NCBI GenBank assembly: GCA_000320605.2
Contig: KB445822.1
Coordinates: 62,001-126,000, forward strand
DNA length: 64,000 nucleotides
Reading direction: 5' to 3'
Source: Gelatoporia subvermispora B
Taxonomy: Eukaryota > Basidiomycota > Agaricomycetes > Polyporales > Gelatoporiaceae
Shown in pieces: positions 11,038 through 21,600 of this stretch; position 1 is the first letter of the stretch, and every line of letters starts with the position of its first letter. The position numbers and the translations under genes were made by a program. A model generated the notes under the pieces. The model did not search any database. It saw nothing but the letters and a program-made list of their open reading frames with translations, and was not told the origin of the DNA.

Positions 11038-12597
11038 ACACCGCCTGTGTCGAGCTGGACGTCGGAATGGACGTGGTCACCGTGGGGGTCGTGGGCAAGC
11101 CGTCTGGCGCCCGCCACGGTTGACGGAATGGAGCGCTTTGTCCGTCTAATTCAATGTTTCTCTCGTTCTACTCGCGATTTTACATGCTCAGGCAGCGACT
11201 ACAGCCGTTCTTATAATGTCACGAACAAGCATCATATTCTTGCGCAGGAATGCGCGGAAATGGGCCGCGATAACAGCGCTTCAATCATCAGAGATGAGCG
11301 TCAGCCATCTGCAATCAGCAGATGTTCTATTAGTGGAGGTGTCTGCGTCCCGCTGTCGTCTTTGAGGGAGGAGGAACACGGGCTGCAATGTCCATGAAAC
11401 ATACAGCTTGTAGGGTGCTCACGAAAATACAATGTTTAGGCGTCGCTTAACAGACTCGGTCGCCGAAGGCGCTGCAGGCAGCAACAGCCCACGCATACAG
11501 GAGTCACAGAAGAGTCCAATAACTTTTCCAGAGAGAGAACCTTCCGTCAATACAGTATACGTACACAGAGAGGACGCGGAAGCGGGACAGTAGCTTCGGC
11601 GGGGTAATGTGCTGACAGACGATGGCACCTGATGCCGGTCTTTCCAGCATAGTAGGCGTCCTTGCAGTCTCCGGGAGTCGGAGGAATGGGTGCCCAACCA
11701 CATTATTCCGACTTCTTTGCTTTGATCGGGGGTAGCCACTGGACAGTGTGGCGGTTGTACATCGGCCAAGGGGGTAGCACAGTCTGTAACCAAGCGGGAG
11801 AATCATGGTCGGTCAGAGTCCAAGAGCAGATGCTGGTTCATGACAGCATATACACACCAACGAAAGCCCGATGAGAGAGACGGTGAAAGTTCCAAAGGTG
11901 ATGCGAAGAGATTGCAGAGCAAATCCAAGGACAAACGCGATGACCTGTAAAGTGCGAGATGCTCATTCAGTCCTGACAGTTTTACATTCAAGCGCCAGAC
12001 AGCTCACCGTAGTCAAAGCCAGCCAAATCTTCACTATCTGCTCGACAAGCTTCTGCCCCTCGAAATCCTAGTGGTTTTGAGCATTTCCGCACAGGTCATA
12101 GTCGTCAAAGAGGAACGATGAGAACTGTGTCAGCGCACGCTACATTCCTGCAGAACTATTCAATTGGTCTAATGGAAACTCACAATTCGCGCTTCAAGTA
12201 AGTTCTGTATCTCTGACAGCATTATTGCAGCGCATAAACTGGCGGAGTTGGACGTTTACCATCGTGCAGTTCAAGTGCATGATTCCGACCTCATTGGGCG
12301 CTTATGTATCTGGACCAGCCGGACCGGCCTCCTAGCGCTATCCTCTTCAGCGTCTAAGCATACTTGGTTGAAGTTGGATCCGCGATTATTCGGACAGTGT
12401 GCACTGTGCATGGCACCCTCTGCAATTGTTCGGCATCACGAGAACAGCGATTTACATGTGTACAGTAACTCTTTCTCACAATAAAGCACAGACTGTCTAT
12501 TCGTGTTTGGGAATCCGTGAAGATAGCAAAAATAAGTTAATTGAGGCCTTTGTCAATTCATCTCACATCTCACGCAGTCGCTGAAATCCTGCACTTA
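11038..12597. other. Long intergenic region upstream of KIN1
   Basis: This 1.5-kb stretch holds only short frames without domain character on either strand. It includes the KIN1 promoter (minus strand) and the 3' flank of the lectin gene. No RNA gene or repeat is evident. Confidence 0.5.
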
Positions 12598-14065
12598 TCA
12601 ACCATGTCTTGCATGTGCGACTCTCGTTACCGTAGTTATCGTCTCGACGGTGGTAGTCATCACCGTCCGAGTGACAGTCGTACAATCTTGGTCCTCCGAG
12701 ACGATGACGGTCTCCGTCGCGAACGGTTGCGTCACCGCGCGCGTGACTCGGCCTTGTGTCGCGTGCGCAGAGGGACACTGTACGAACTTCCACATCTGTG
12801 AGGGGTCCGAGGGTTGCGCCTTGCGCAGCTCAGCCTGAGTGATATGGTTATTAAGTGGCAGACTGGAAGCGTATAGAGCTCACCTTAGCCCCAGGAGATG
12901 CATCGCCTTCGTTCTCGAGACCGAGAACATAATCTGTGTGAGCCCAAGATATCCTAGACAGCCTTCAGAGATAGGATTTCGGTGAGAGTCAGCGAGACTT
13001 GCCGTAAAGCCTCAGTCGCTTCGTCCTGCTGAACCCGCCAGCTCATCGGAAACTCGCAGACGTCAAGCTCAGCACCATCCCGTACCGACTCTTTGATCGT
13101 CAGGTACAGTCCGGGGTCTGGCGGGCTCGCTGCGCTACGGACCGTAAATCCTTGCCCGCTAGGTACGAACTCCCACTGCGGGAATGAATTGTCTCAGTCG
13201 CATCGCAGGGACATTCGAACGTTTCCCACACCTGTTGATTAGGTCCACCATGATTGGGCCAGCCAATGACGGACTTCTCGTTGTGTCCGGCGAGGTCGAG
13301 TGCAGTGCCGCTCTTCATGTTGATCAATATGTACACACCAGGGGTCCATCTGGAGCTGACGTAGTCCAAGCTGTGTTGCTGCTGCGGCTCAGGAGCTTGG
13401 CTCAGCCTGTCTTGTGCATGTTCACCGAGTTCATCCGCAACGTGTAAACTGAGGCCTTCATCTGCCCGTTTGTGGTTCCTATCTTCAAGTTCTCCATCGT
13501 GCGTACCCTCAGTGAGCCCAGTGGGAGACACATGAACGTTTTCTGGGGCATATGGGCCTGATGATACTGGGGCCTCAATGTCATCTGCCGAAGTGGGAGC
13601 AGGTCCCGCTAGTTCTTGGATATCTTCCACGTCGTACCCGCCGAACTGGATGCCAGCCTCGAGATCGATGAGGTCATCACTACGCGAACACGACTCTCCC
13701 ACATCGGCCTCCTCGCCGTCAAGCTCCTCCTTGCGAGCGGGCTTGGGCGTGGCCCCGCCTTCGAGGGAGTCCTCTAGGAAGCGGGCAACCTCGCCCGACG
13801 GGCGGTGCTCCAGGCTGGCCGGCTCGTCCTCGTCGTCTTCTACGAGTGTTGCTACGTGGACGAGCTCATGAGCGGGTGTGATGTGTTCAAGAGATTTCCG
13901 ATGCTCGGGCTCCGCGATTGCAATGTGCTGCTCGGGAGAGGACGGCTCGGCGCCAGGGATCAGATGCGAGATGGTGGAAGTCGACGTAGAGGTGGAGGAC
14001 CGTCCGAGCTGGGCGATCCTGCGCCGGGGGGAGTTCGGATTTGAAGTGCTCGGTGCGTTGCCCAT
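12598..14065 (-). CDS. Ricin-B-type beta-trefoil lectin with long acidic N-terminal region
   Basis: Four exons on the minus strand join in phase: 13232-14065, 13003-13175, 12884-12953 and 12598-12834, giving 437 residues. The first 240 or so residues are low-complexity and acidic, start MGNAPSTS (possible N-myristoylation, inferred from the Gly-2 context) and lack a signal peptide. A ricin-B-like repeat begins at PGVYILINMKSGTALDLAG and runs over the first splice to NQQWEFVPSGQGFTVRS, then GLYLTIKESVRDGAELDV. The Q-x-W motif of the fold is present as QQW. The C-terminus is threonine/valine-rich (TVTRTVMTTTVETITTV). The intron at 12954-13002 has a GC donor (GCAAGT). Such fungal proteins bind glycans, but the ligand cannot be read from sequence. 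Intracellular location is an inference from the absence of a signal peptide. Confidence 0.8.
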
Positions 14066-15235
14066 CGTTGCAGACTAGGACACAGGAGTTGGGTATGTGT
14101 GTTTGGGGGAGCACGAGCTCAGAGATGGTGCTTATATCGGCCAGCAGTTGTGGTGCACATACGTGCAACGAGGTGTACGCACGACATCCGAAGACTGTGC
14201 GTTGTTGGCGTGTGGTGCACTACGTTTGGTCCGCGCCAGTTGTCACAGTATCCAGAGGTGGAAACACGCCGGCACGTTGCATCATTGCTGTGCTTCCGAC
14301 CAGTCGTGACTGGGGTCATGTAAATAGGGTTAGGTATATGGCTGACCACGTACTATGTGCAGCCATCTTTCCTCTAGGCTACGATGTGCGTCTTCGGAAA
14401 GCAGAAGCCCGGATTATCTGTGCGCAGCACGTCTTTCGTCACGGAATGAGAGAGTATTCCTCCAGACTCTGCGATCGTGATTTGTCGTAAGGTATCTAAA
14501 TACGTGCGTTAACCGCCGTTTACCTGTACTGAAAGCTGCTGCGATATGATATCAGTCTACTCGCGCATCAGTCTCCAGGAAGTCGTGTGCAGTATCAGGG
14601 TCACCGTGGGCATAGATGCATGCCTGGAACATGGTAACACTGAATTCATGGAGAGAAAGACCTCAATGTTCTCTGTCAATCTCGGAAAAGATCAGGCTCG
14701 AACAAAGCCATCGTCATCTTTTGCGTCCTAGCTTTACCCCCAGGCTAGCGCGAGGCAAGACATGTTGGGTTGCTTTCGTATCTCCGCAACTTGCCCTTGT
14801 ATAAGAAGTATGTAAGCAAATTATCCAGCGTCTGAGCATGCTCAATATCGCATGTCTCGCCTCGCACCACCTTGAAGACTCTGCTGGAACACAAAAATGC
14901 GGCTTGCTTAGTATTACCTCCAAAACACTCGAAATCGTTGAAGGAAATTGCTCATCGCTTACCAGTTCTTTAACATTACAGCACCGTGGACATCGATCTA
15001 TGCCCACGGCGGGTGTTCTCGAGCTGTGCAATGTGCATCTCGCAAGGATCAGACACACGGACGTCACGAGGAGAAAACGCGACTCAGGTCGACGCGACGC
15101 GTTGACGCGTGCCGCTCTCCACGTGGCTCATTTCGCTTAGCGTGGCAGACCTGAGACGCGATGGCCATCCCTCCGCATCGTCCTCAATCGACATCTCCAC
15201 TTTATCTGTATCAGTGCTGGACGTAACGACTCGAA
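14066..15235. other. Intergenic region between lectin and SUMO genes
   Basis: This is a divergent promoter space of 1.17 kb for the lectin (-) and SUMO (+). A minus-strand frame at 14714-15067 shows no known domain. Nothing else is supported. Confidence 0.5.
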
Positions 15236-15814
15236 ATGACCGCCTCTGGTGATGAGGACCATGCCGCAGATGTAAAACCTAAGATGTCTCTGACCATCAA
15301 TCACGACGGAATACGTTAGTCATCAAATTCTCCAAGTTTGCCACTTATGGACGGTCTACATGAATCATATCAGAGTGCACCATCAAACAGAGACCTGGGA
15401 TGACCCTTCATAAGGCCTTTGAAGCTGCTGAGGTGCGTCTGTGTCGTCACATTGAAGCGACTCTAGAGAGCCAATTTGTGTCTATCCATTGCCTGCAGAA
15501 GCGCTTTATCGTTCAACCAGGTGAGCGACCTATGACCATGTACTTTACCATGACGTGCGAGACCTCTGACTGATTTATCAGGTACATTGAGATTCACATA
15601 CGAAGGGCAACGTATCCATGGCCATCAGACACCGGCCGAGGTGAGCATTTTGTCCTCTGCCTCGTACCTTGACCTGATGTATGCTTTCAGCTGGACATGG
15701 AGGACGGTGATATGATCGATGCACACCTCGGACAGGTATGCATCGTCTTGTATCTGATGAAAAGAATGACCCTTGATCCAGAATTACCCATAGACCGGTG
15801 GCGGACGACCATGA
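15236..15814 (+). CDS. SMT3: SUMO, ubiquitin-like modifier, assembled from six short exons
   Basis: SUMO is conjugated to lysines of nuclear proteins after its tail is trimmed to expose a Gly-Gly end. Exons are 15236-15314, 15374-15432, 15499-15520, 15582-15640, 15691-15735 and 15794-15814, all in phase, giving 94 residues. Landmarks are MSLTINHDG and CTIKQRPGMTLHKAFEAAE, then LRFTYEGQRIHGHQTPAEL (yeast and human: LRFLFDGQRI...TPAEL), then MEDGDMIDAHLGQ, and the last exon gives TGGGRP. The predicted mature end is QTGG, with GRP removed by a Ulp-type protease. The segment between the helix and LRF is a few residues shorter than in standard SUMO, so this may be a divergent paralogue. Exons of 21 and 22 nt make the gene easy to miss. 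Confidence 0.9.
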
Positions 15815-16211
15815 CCGACGGTGCCTGTAGCATGCCTTGCTTATGCTATCCTGGGATTGACCTGCTTTCACTTATTGCATCGTGGATGACTTTGTATCCT
15901 TTACTATCTGACTTATTGTGTTTTTGCGTCTGTCTTGATACTTGATGAGTGAGGGACTTACTAGTACTATCCGTGAAGTTCATATCCGAGGCGCTTGAGT
16001 AGTATGTAAAAGCCCATGTGGCGCTCGGTCCCGCTCTGCTTCGCTCCAGCAACACGAAGCGTTCCAGCGTGGCCTTCAAAACGAATCTCTTATTTTTCTT
16101 GAACATAAACTCAGAAACTCCTTTGTACCGTTCCAACGTTCCTCCACCAACCAAAGCGGTCTGGGCCATTGAGATGCGCTCGCGAATTGTCGGGAGCCAA
16201 CCCCTACAGCT
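15815..16211. other. Short intergenic region, SUMO to ATG22
   Basis: This is the 3' flank of SUMO and the promoter of ATG22. A minus-strand open frame covers it (15846-16328) but overlaps the ATG22 first exon and has no domain, so I treat it as non-coding. Confidence 0.5.
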
Positions 16212-18478
16212 ATGACCGACCTCGCAGACGAGTATACCCCGGGCTTGCCAACCTATGACGACCACAAGTACAAGCGCTACTTGCGCGGATGGATGAGCTA
16301 TGCCTTCGCCAGGTGAAGACCTCGCCACTCGTTGGATGTCAGCTTGGTGTCGAGGTCTGAGTTGTGCGAAGTTCGGGTGAATCTAACATGTTCTCATTGC
16401 AGTGAAGTCTTTGCGGTTGTCTCTTTAACGCTCTTCTTGCCTATATGTCTAGAACAATTTGCTAGGTATGCTCAAACTCATATTCAAACCCTTACGTGCG
16501 CAAGCATCGCGGCATGCCAAACCGTTCTAATTGATGGTGCAGGGACCATGGCTACCTCCTACCAGATCGCATACAACCCTGTAACACCGCGGTTACAAAT
16601 TCGACTGTCCTCACAGCAGAAGACGGAGAAGGGATACGGTGCGTCGTGAAGCTTGGATGGATGTGGATAGACACGGCTAGTTTCAGGTGCGTGCGTCGCT
16701 GGTTGGGAACTTCAGAACTGATTCTGACCTTTGATTACCCAGTCTGTACGTGTTCTCGACTTCCGTAGCTCTTCAAGCTATCACGGTAATATCAATGGGC
16801 GGTATCGCGGACCACCGTATGTTTCATACATTCTCTTCGTCCCCTCGCGCCAACACCAGCATCAACAGCTCCCCACCGTAAACGTGTGCTGCTTTCCTTT
16901 GCCACCCTCGGCTTCACCTCCGCCATTCTCTTTCTCCTTCTCCCCTCTTCCTCCCCTGTGTGGCCGCTTGTTGCATTGCTTGCCATCTCTGCAAACGTGG
17001 CTTTTGGCGCCTCTATCGTGGCGCTAAATGCATACCTTCCTGGTCTCGCAGCAAGTGCTCAGGAGGTCGTCGCGGCGGATGCAGAGGTCTGGCGGATCGC
17101 CCATGTCCAGCCGCAACCTCACGGACATTCCGCTAATGACCCCACTCCTGACGCCGAAGCGGAAGGCGCCCAGGCCTCGGAGCCTCTGCTCGCACCAGAG
17201 GAACTTACAGTGACGCTGGAGGTAGCTGAAGCGAAAGCCGTGCGCAATCAGACTCTCTCGACAGAAACAGCTCGTATATCTGCCCATGGTATTGCCTTGG
17301 GCTATGTCGCAGGCATAGTAGTGCTGCTACTCGCGCTCATACCAGTCCGTGCACTCGGCGGGTCGACCTTTGCTCTGCGGCTCGCGATTGGGCTAACGGG
17401 GGTATGGTGGGCCCTGTTCTCCATACCAGCCGCAATCTGGCTCCCAGGTGGGAAGGACACGAAGACGATAGCTGTGTGGGAGGAGAGCAGTGACGAGCCG
17501 TGGAATACTGGGAAAGAGATCGTGAAGGCGTGGAGGAAGCTCGGGAACATGCTCCGCTGGAGAGAGATCAAAAGACTCAAGAACACTTTCACTTACCTCG
17601 CCGCGTGGTTCCTGCTGTCCGATGGTGCGTGTATCTCGCCGTGCCGGTCTGGGAGTGTGCTCACATGACCATTCGTACAGGCTTCACCACCATCACGTCG
17701 ACGGCAATCCTGTTTGGAAAGACGACGCTGCATATGCCCGCGTCCTCACTCATGATCGTGGGTGCGCTCGCTCCCAGCGCGGGCATCCTCGGATCGATCA
17801 TGTGGCCGGTCATACAGCGGCGTGCGGGTTGGTCCAACTTGCGCGTGCTCATAACCCTCGTCATCATGGCCTCGTTGATACCGGCGTATGGGTGCCTTGG
17901 TTTCCTGCCGGTTTTTCAGCACGGTGCACGTGTGGGCGGTCTGACGACGCCGGGAGAGATGTATGGGCTTACGGTGGTATTCGTAAGCTGTCTCGCAAAC
18001 TCCGGTCACTGAGGAGAAGTTGACGCCTGTGCGCAAGGGCATTGTCTACGGCGCGTTCCAAGGATATGCGAGAGCATTCTACGCAGAGCTCATTCCGCCA
18101 GGAGAGGAGGCTCGATGGTAACTATCTCTTTCAAGCCGATATGCAAATTCTTCAGCTGATCGCTCCACGATCGCTTCTCGCAGGTATGGATTATATTCCA
18201 TTACAGACAAGGTAAACATTCCAGCTCGCTCCGCTCCGCTCTTCCCTCCCTGTCAGGCAGTGCTTCACTGACAACTTAACTTTGTGCAGTCAAGCTCGTT
18301 CGTCGGGCCGCTGATCGTCGGATTAATCGCGGACACGACCGGGAACATCCGCTACGGTTTCTTCTTCCTCATCTTCATGGTGTGGCTCGCCGTACCGCTT
18401 TTGGCAAGTGTCAACATTGAGCGTGGCCGCGAGGACGCGAGGCAGTATTCACAGCGCCAGCGAGCCGTGGGCTCGTAG
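16212..18478 (+). CDS. ATG22: Autophagy-related protein 22, vacuolar amino-acid effluxer
   Basis: ATG22 is a major-facilitator-type vacuolar membrane protein that exports amino acids released by autophagy. Nine exons join in phase: 16212-16312, 16403-16465, 16543-16686, 16743-16816, 16869-17624, 17681-17982, 18038-18117, 18184-18211 and 18290-18478, giving 578 residues. Family landmarks are RGWMSYAFASEVFAVVSLTL and FLPICLEQFAR, then TASFSLYVFSTSVALQAITV, ISMGGIADHPPHRKR, FLLSDGFTTITSTAILFGK, YGAFQGYARAFYAE, and SSSFVGPLIVGLIAD. About ten to twelve hydrophobic segments are visible. A cytosolic loop between about residues 200 and 270 is long and acidic. The gene ends SQRQRAVGS-TAG. Full length and no broken motif, so it is probably functional. 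Confidence 0.95.
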
Positions 18479-18910
18479 ACTCGCGATCAGCTAAATGTTT
18501 CCGGGACATTGGTGGAGGTCGGTGGTTGCTATCTATGTTGTATTCGTGTACCATACTTCCCATGATGATACGATCTCTGTGACGTCATTCGCGCACAACG
18601 AGGCCTTCCAACGCCATCAAAACCGATGCGTTAGGACTGATTTGGTAGTTCACCTTGTCAGTGGACAACATCGATCTCAATCTGACCCCCGGCAGGATGA
18701 GAGCGAAGCAAGTGATCCTCGATACGAGGCACATTAATAGTGAAACTGAAACTCCAGGTACGATCGAAGCTCAGTAATGCACAGGTATTACGGCAAACTA
18801 CATCTTCTCCAATCTCACTCGTCGATCCGCCGCTGATAAATGGTCGAATGCTCATGCCACTGATATTGTGACAAGTTAGACCTCCTCCCAATTTGCAGGG
18901 ACGATTAGGT
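18479..18910. other. Convergent 3' flank of ATG22 and the small lectin
   Basis: This is the 430 bp between two converging genes. If the last lectin intron is spliced (donor GTGAGT at about 18918), a very short final exon would lie here near 18860. Otherwise there is no coding signal. Confidence 0.45.
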
Positions 18911-19469
18911 TTAGTTTAACTCACCAGGCTGGAACCGCCAAGTCTGATTTGTGCCAGGAAGCCACTTCGTCCAGAGCGTCACGCGGGTGCCGTTCGCCGC
19001 CAACCCGCCGTCGCTGAGATCGATATTGAGGTTGGTAGAAGGGAGACAGATTCTGTGTATGTGACCATAGGTATCAGCAGGTGCATCTACAGTAGCGCCA
19101 GAAACTAACCTAAAGGTAGTTGGATTATTGTCGTCGGGCCAGATATCCCAGACAGTCTCATTCTCGGAGGCGATCACGGATGTCCAATCCTTCGGGTCGC
19201 CTTCGATTCCGAGGAAATAACCCGTGTTCACGTTACGGAAGACCCAACCAGTGTCGGTGCGTTGTACGTACCACTGTTCAACATGAGTTAGTTTTCGCCA
19301 AACACTCGTCTCAGCCCAGATAGAACAAGACGATGTTGCATACCTTCTGGTTGTCTCCACCGTTGGAGGACCAACCGGTAACCGTCTTGTTGTCTCCCGC
19401 TGAAAGATCCAAGACGGTTCCGGACTTGACGTTGACAAGAACGTAAGTGCGGTTGGGCTGGACAGACAT
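18911..19469 (-). CDS. Small ricin-B-type beta-trefoil lectin
   Basis: The whole protein is essentially one beta-trefoil. Exons on the minus strand are 19344-19469, 19110-19273 and 18911-19052, with introns of 70 and 57 nt, giving 143 residues. It starts MSVQPNRTYVLVNVKSGTVL and shows the repeat motifs NQKWYVQRTDTGWVF and NQTWRFQPG, the two Q-W type signatures of the ricin-B fold, plus NLNIDLSDGG. There is no signal peptide, as in many mushroom cytoplasmic lectins; a defence or storage role is known for some relatives but is inference here. The end is uncertain: either PGELN-stop at 18911 or an extra intron followed by a few residues. A TATA-like motif lies about 60 bp upstream. It shares only the fold with the larger lectin at 12.6-14.1 kb. 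Confidence 0.85.
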
Positions 19470-19525
19470 GCCGCTGACTGAGTACCGAACAGACGGTTGA
19501 TATTTTGCCAGTTAAAGTCTCGAGT

Positions 19526-19533
19526 CTTATATA
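19526..19533 (-). promoter_or_regulatory. TATA box of the small lectin gene
   Basis: TATATAAG is present on the minus strand about 57-64 bp before the lectin ATG (19469). That is a plausible distance for a basidiomycete core promoter. Confidence 0.5.
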
Positions 19534-21600
19534 CGTCGAGTGCAAAAAGAAACGGAAGATTCGAGCACCATCTCATGTGTGCGCGGCAGTCAGCAGGAGC
19601 AATAGTGAAGCGAGAACAGCCGGAAATGAAGGCAGTGAGGGCGGACACGGCGGACGAGCGCCACCATGGAAAGGTCACGGCGCAGACACATGTCTACGTA
19701 AGTTCCTGCCGAGAAGTGTGGTGCATTGACACTGCCAGGATCCTCGTCTCGGTAGTACGGTGCACTGGACCGAAAGTCGAGGGTGCGGGATTACTATGGG
19801 TGAAGCTGACACCACGCAGATCGTTCATCGCAGGCCATCTAAACTAAAGGCGGAAGAATACGGATCAGCGTTCACGCCTCACCAACGTGATGCATACGTT
19901 TGCATATGGGCCTCCAGGGCGGACCGCAGAATGTGCCAGCTCATACCTGGCTGGCGCCGTGGTCGATCCCTGCAGTGCATCGTGGTGAGTCGCGTGCCAT
20001 CTGACTCAGTATCTCAAGCACTATCACGGAATGCTATAGTCACAGACTCTAGAGTGCAAATTTTTGGGACGTAATGGGCCAAACTGCGAGTCGAGGCATC
20101 GTGAGTTACGATTGAGGGTGCATTCTCCTTGTTCGGAAACAGTCGGAAATTGATACGAGGGACCTTCTTGACCATAACCTTTCAGCTCAGGAAATTGGGC
20201 CACCTGCAACTCGCATGGGCCTGCCGAAGAAGGGGAATTCAAGCATCTTCGTCGATGTATCTCAGTCCAGGCTGCTGGACGTGCATACCCTCGTCAGCCG
20301 ACTGTGCACCTGAGCACTTCAAACTCATTAGGGTTCACGAACGTTTGGCGTGGCAGGTCTGGGCGTGACCCGAAGCTAGAAAGGTCCTCTTCTTCTGCGA
20401 CAGGGAGCGGTCCTATAGTGTCCTCAAAGCTGCGGCTGATGTTTCGCGAATAGTAAACTCGATAAAAAGAAGCCGCCGGACAAGCAGGCGCACGGCCATG
20501 CGGAGAGACCAATAGGGTATGTGATTAGATCAGATACCGTTTCTCGCGCTTCACACAGAAAGGCATAGGGACTCCCGCTTACAAAGGTGATGGCGATCAT
20601 ACCACAGAGTAGGCCAACAATTGCATTGATGTACACTCTCTTTATGTAAGGCTTGGAATGGGGGCCGAACGTGTTTGACTTTGAGGGTGTAGAGCAGGAC
20701 GAAGATCGCACGGCGCGAGCAACCGTGAGCTTCCCTTATGCCTAAATCGACGATAACAAAGTCGAGTACTTAATGTCCCGCATGTTTGCAGGGGGAGGAT
20801 CTCAGAAATCTCGAAGACTTTCGTGAATCATGCAAAGAGAAAGAAGCAAAAGCGATGAACATTGTTCGCGAATATCAAGTTAAAGTATTGATCTCAGACA
20901 TGATGCATCCCTTCCGATAGAGCTTTTCACCAGACTTGTTCAGCACCTGGGTTACGTGTAAGAGGTTCCTAATGCTTCGGTAACGAATTGACACAATTGT
21001 CCTCAGCAATGCTCAACTCCCATGCCTTCTCTGTATGGTATATCCCGATTCGCCTTCGTATTAGCGAGACTGGAGTTCATCGCTACTTAGGGATATGCTA
21101 TGTTTGCCGTATCCATTCATGATATACAAGCGATTTGACTGTAGTATGTTTCGAAAAAAATGATCGTCGAGCGTGCGACGATATTCATGGCACCTGAAGC
21201 ATGCTCCCCAAGCGCCAACTCGCTGGGTATCTGAGAATGGCTCGATTTTTTGGCTTCTTATTCTCTCTCCTCCTCATTCGATCTGCATGTCTTGATCATG
21301 ACGGGTTCACGACAAGCACAAGCGCGGACAACCTAGTTCCCCTGTGTGAGCGCCAGGTGGGGCGCTAATTTTGCGGCTCAGAATAGCAAGCGTTATTGTC
21401 CTCCGAGTTCTCATCGATATGTACCCTCCATCGCGACCGCACTGGATGCTCTTGTTTTTGCGCTAGTTTGACGTCGCCTAACTATGATGGACTACACAGA
21501 AGACCTACCTCATGCCAGGATGGCGGGTGGAGCTCGCATGGTCTACTCATATACCTGAAGGCGTTCGGGCTGTCTTCAGTTTACTATCGCCCACCCTCAG
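19534..21600. other. Two-kilobase gene-poor region
   Basis: I see no supported gene. A minus-strand frame at 20424-20711 has one hydrophobic stretch (INAIVGLLCGMIAITFV) but no recognisable family. Base composition is more AT-rich from about 20750 to 21450. Confidence 0.45.
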
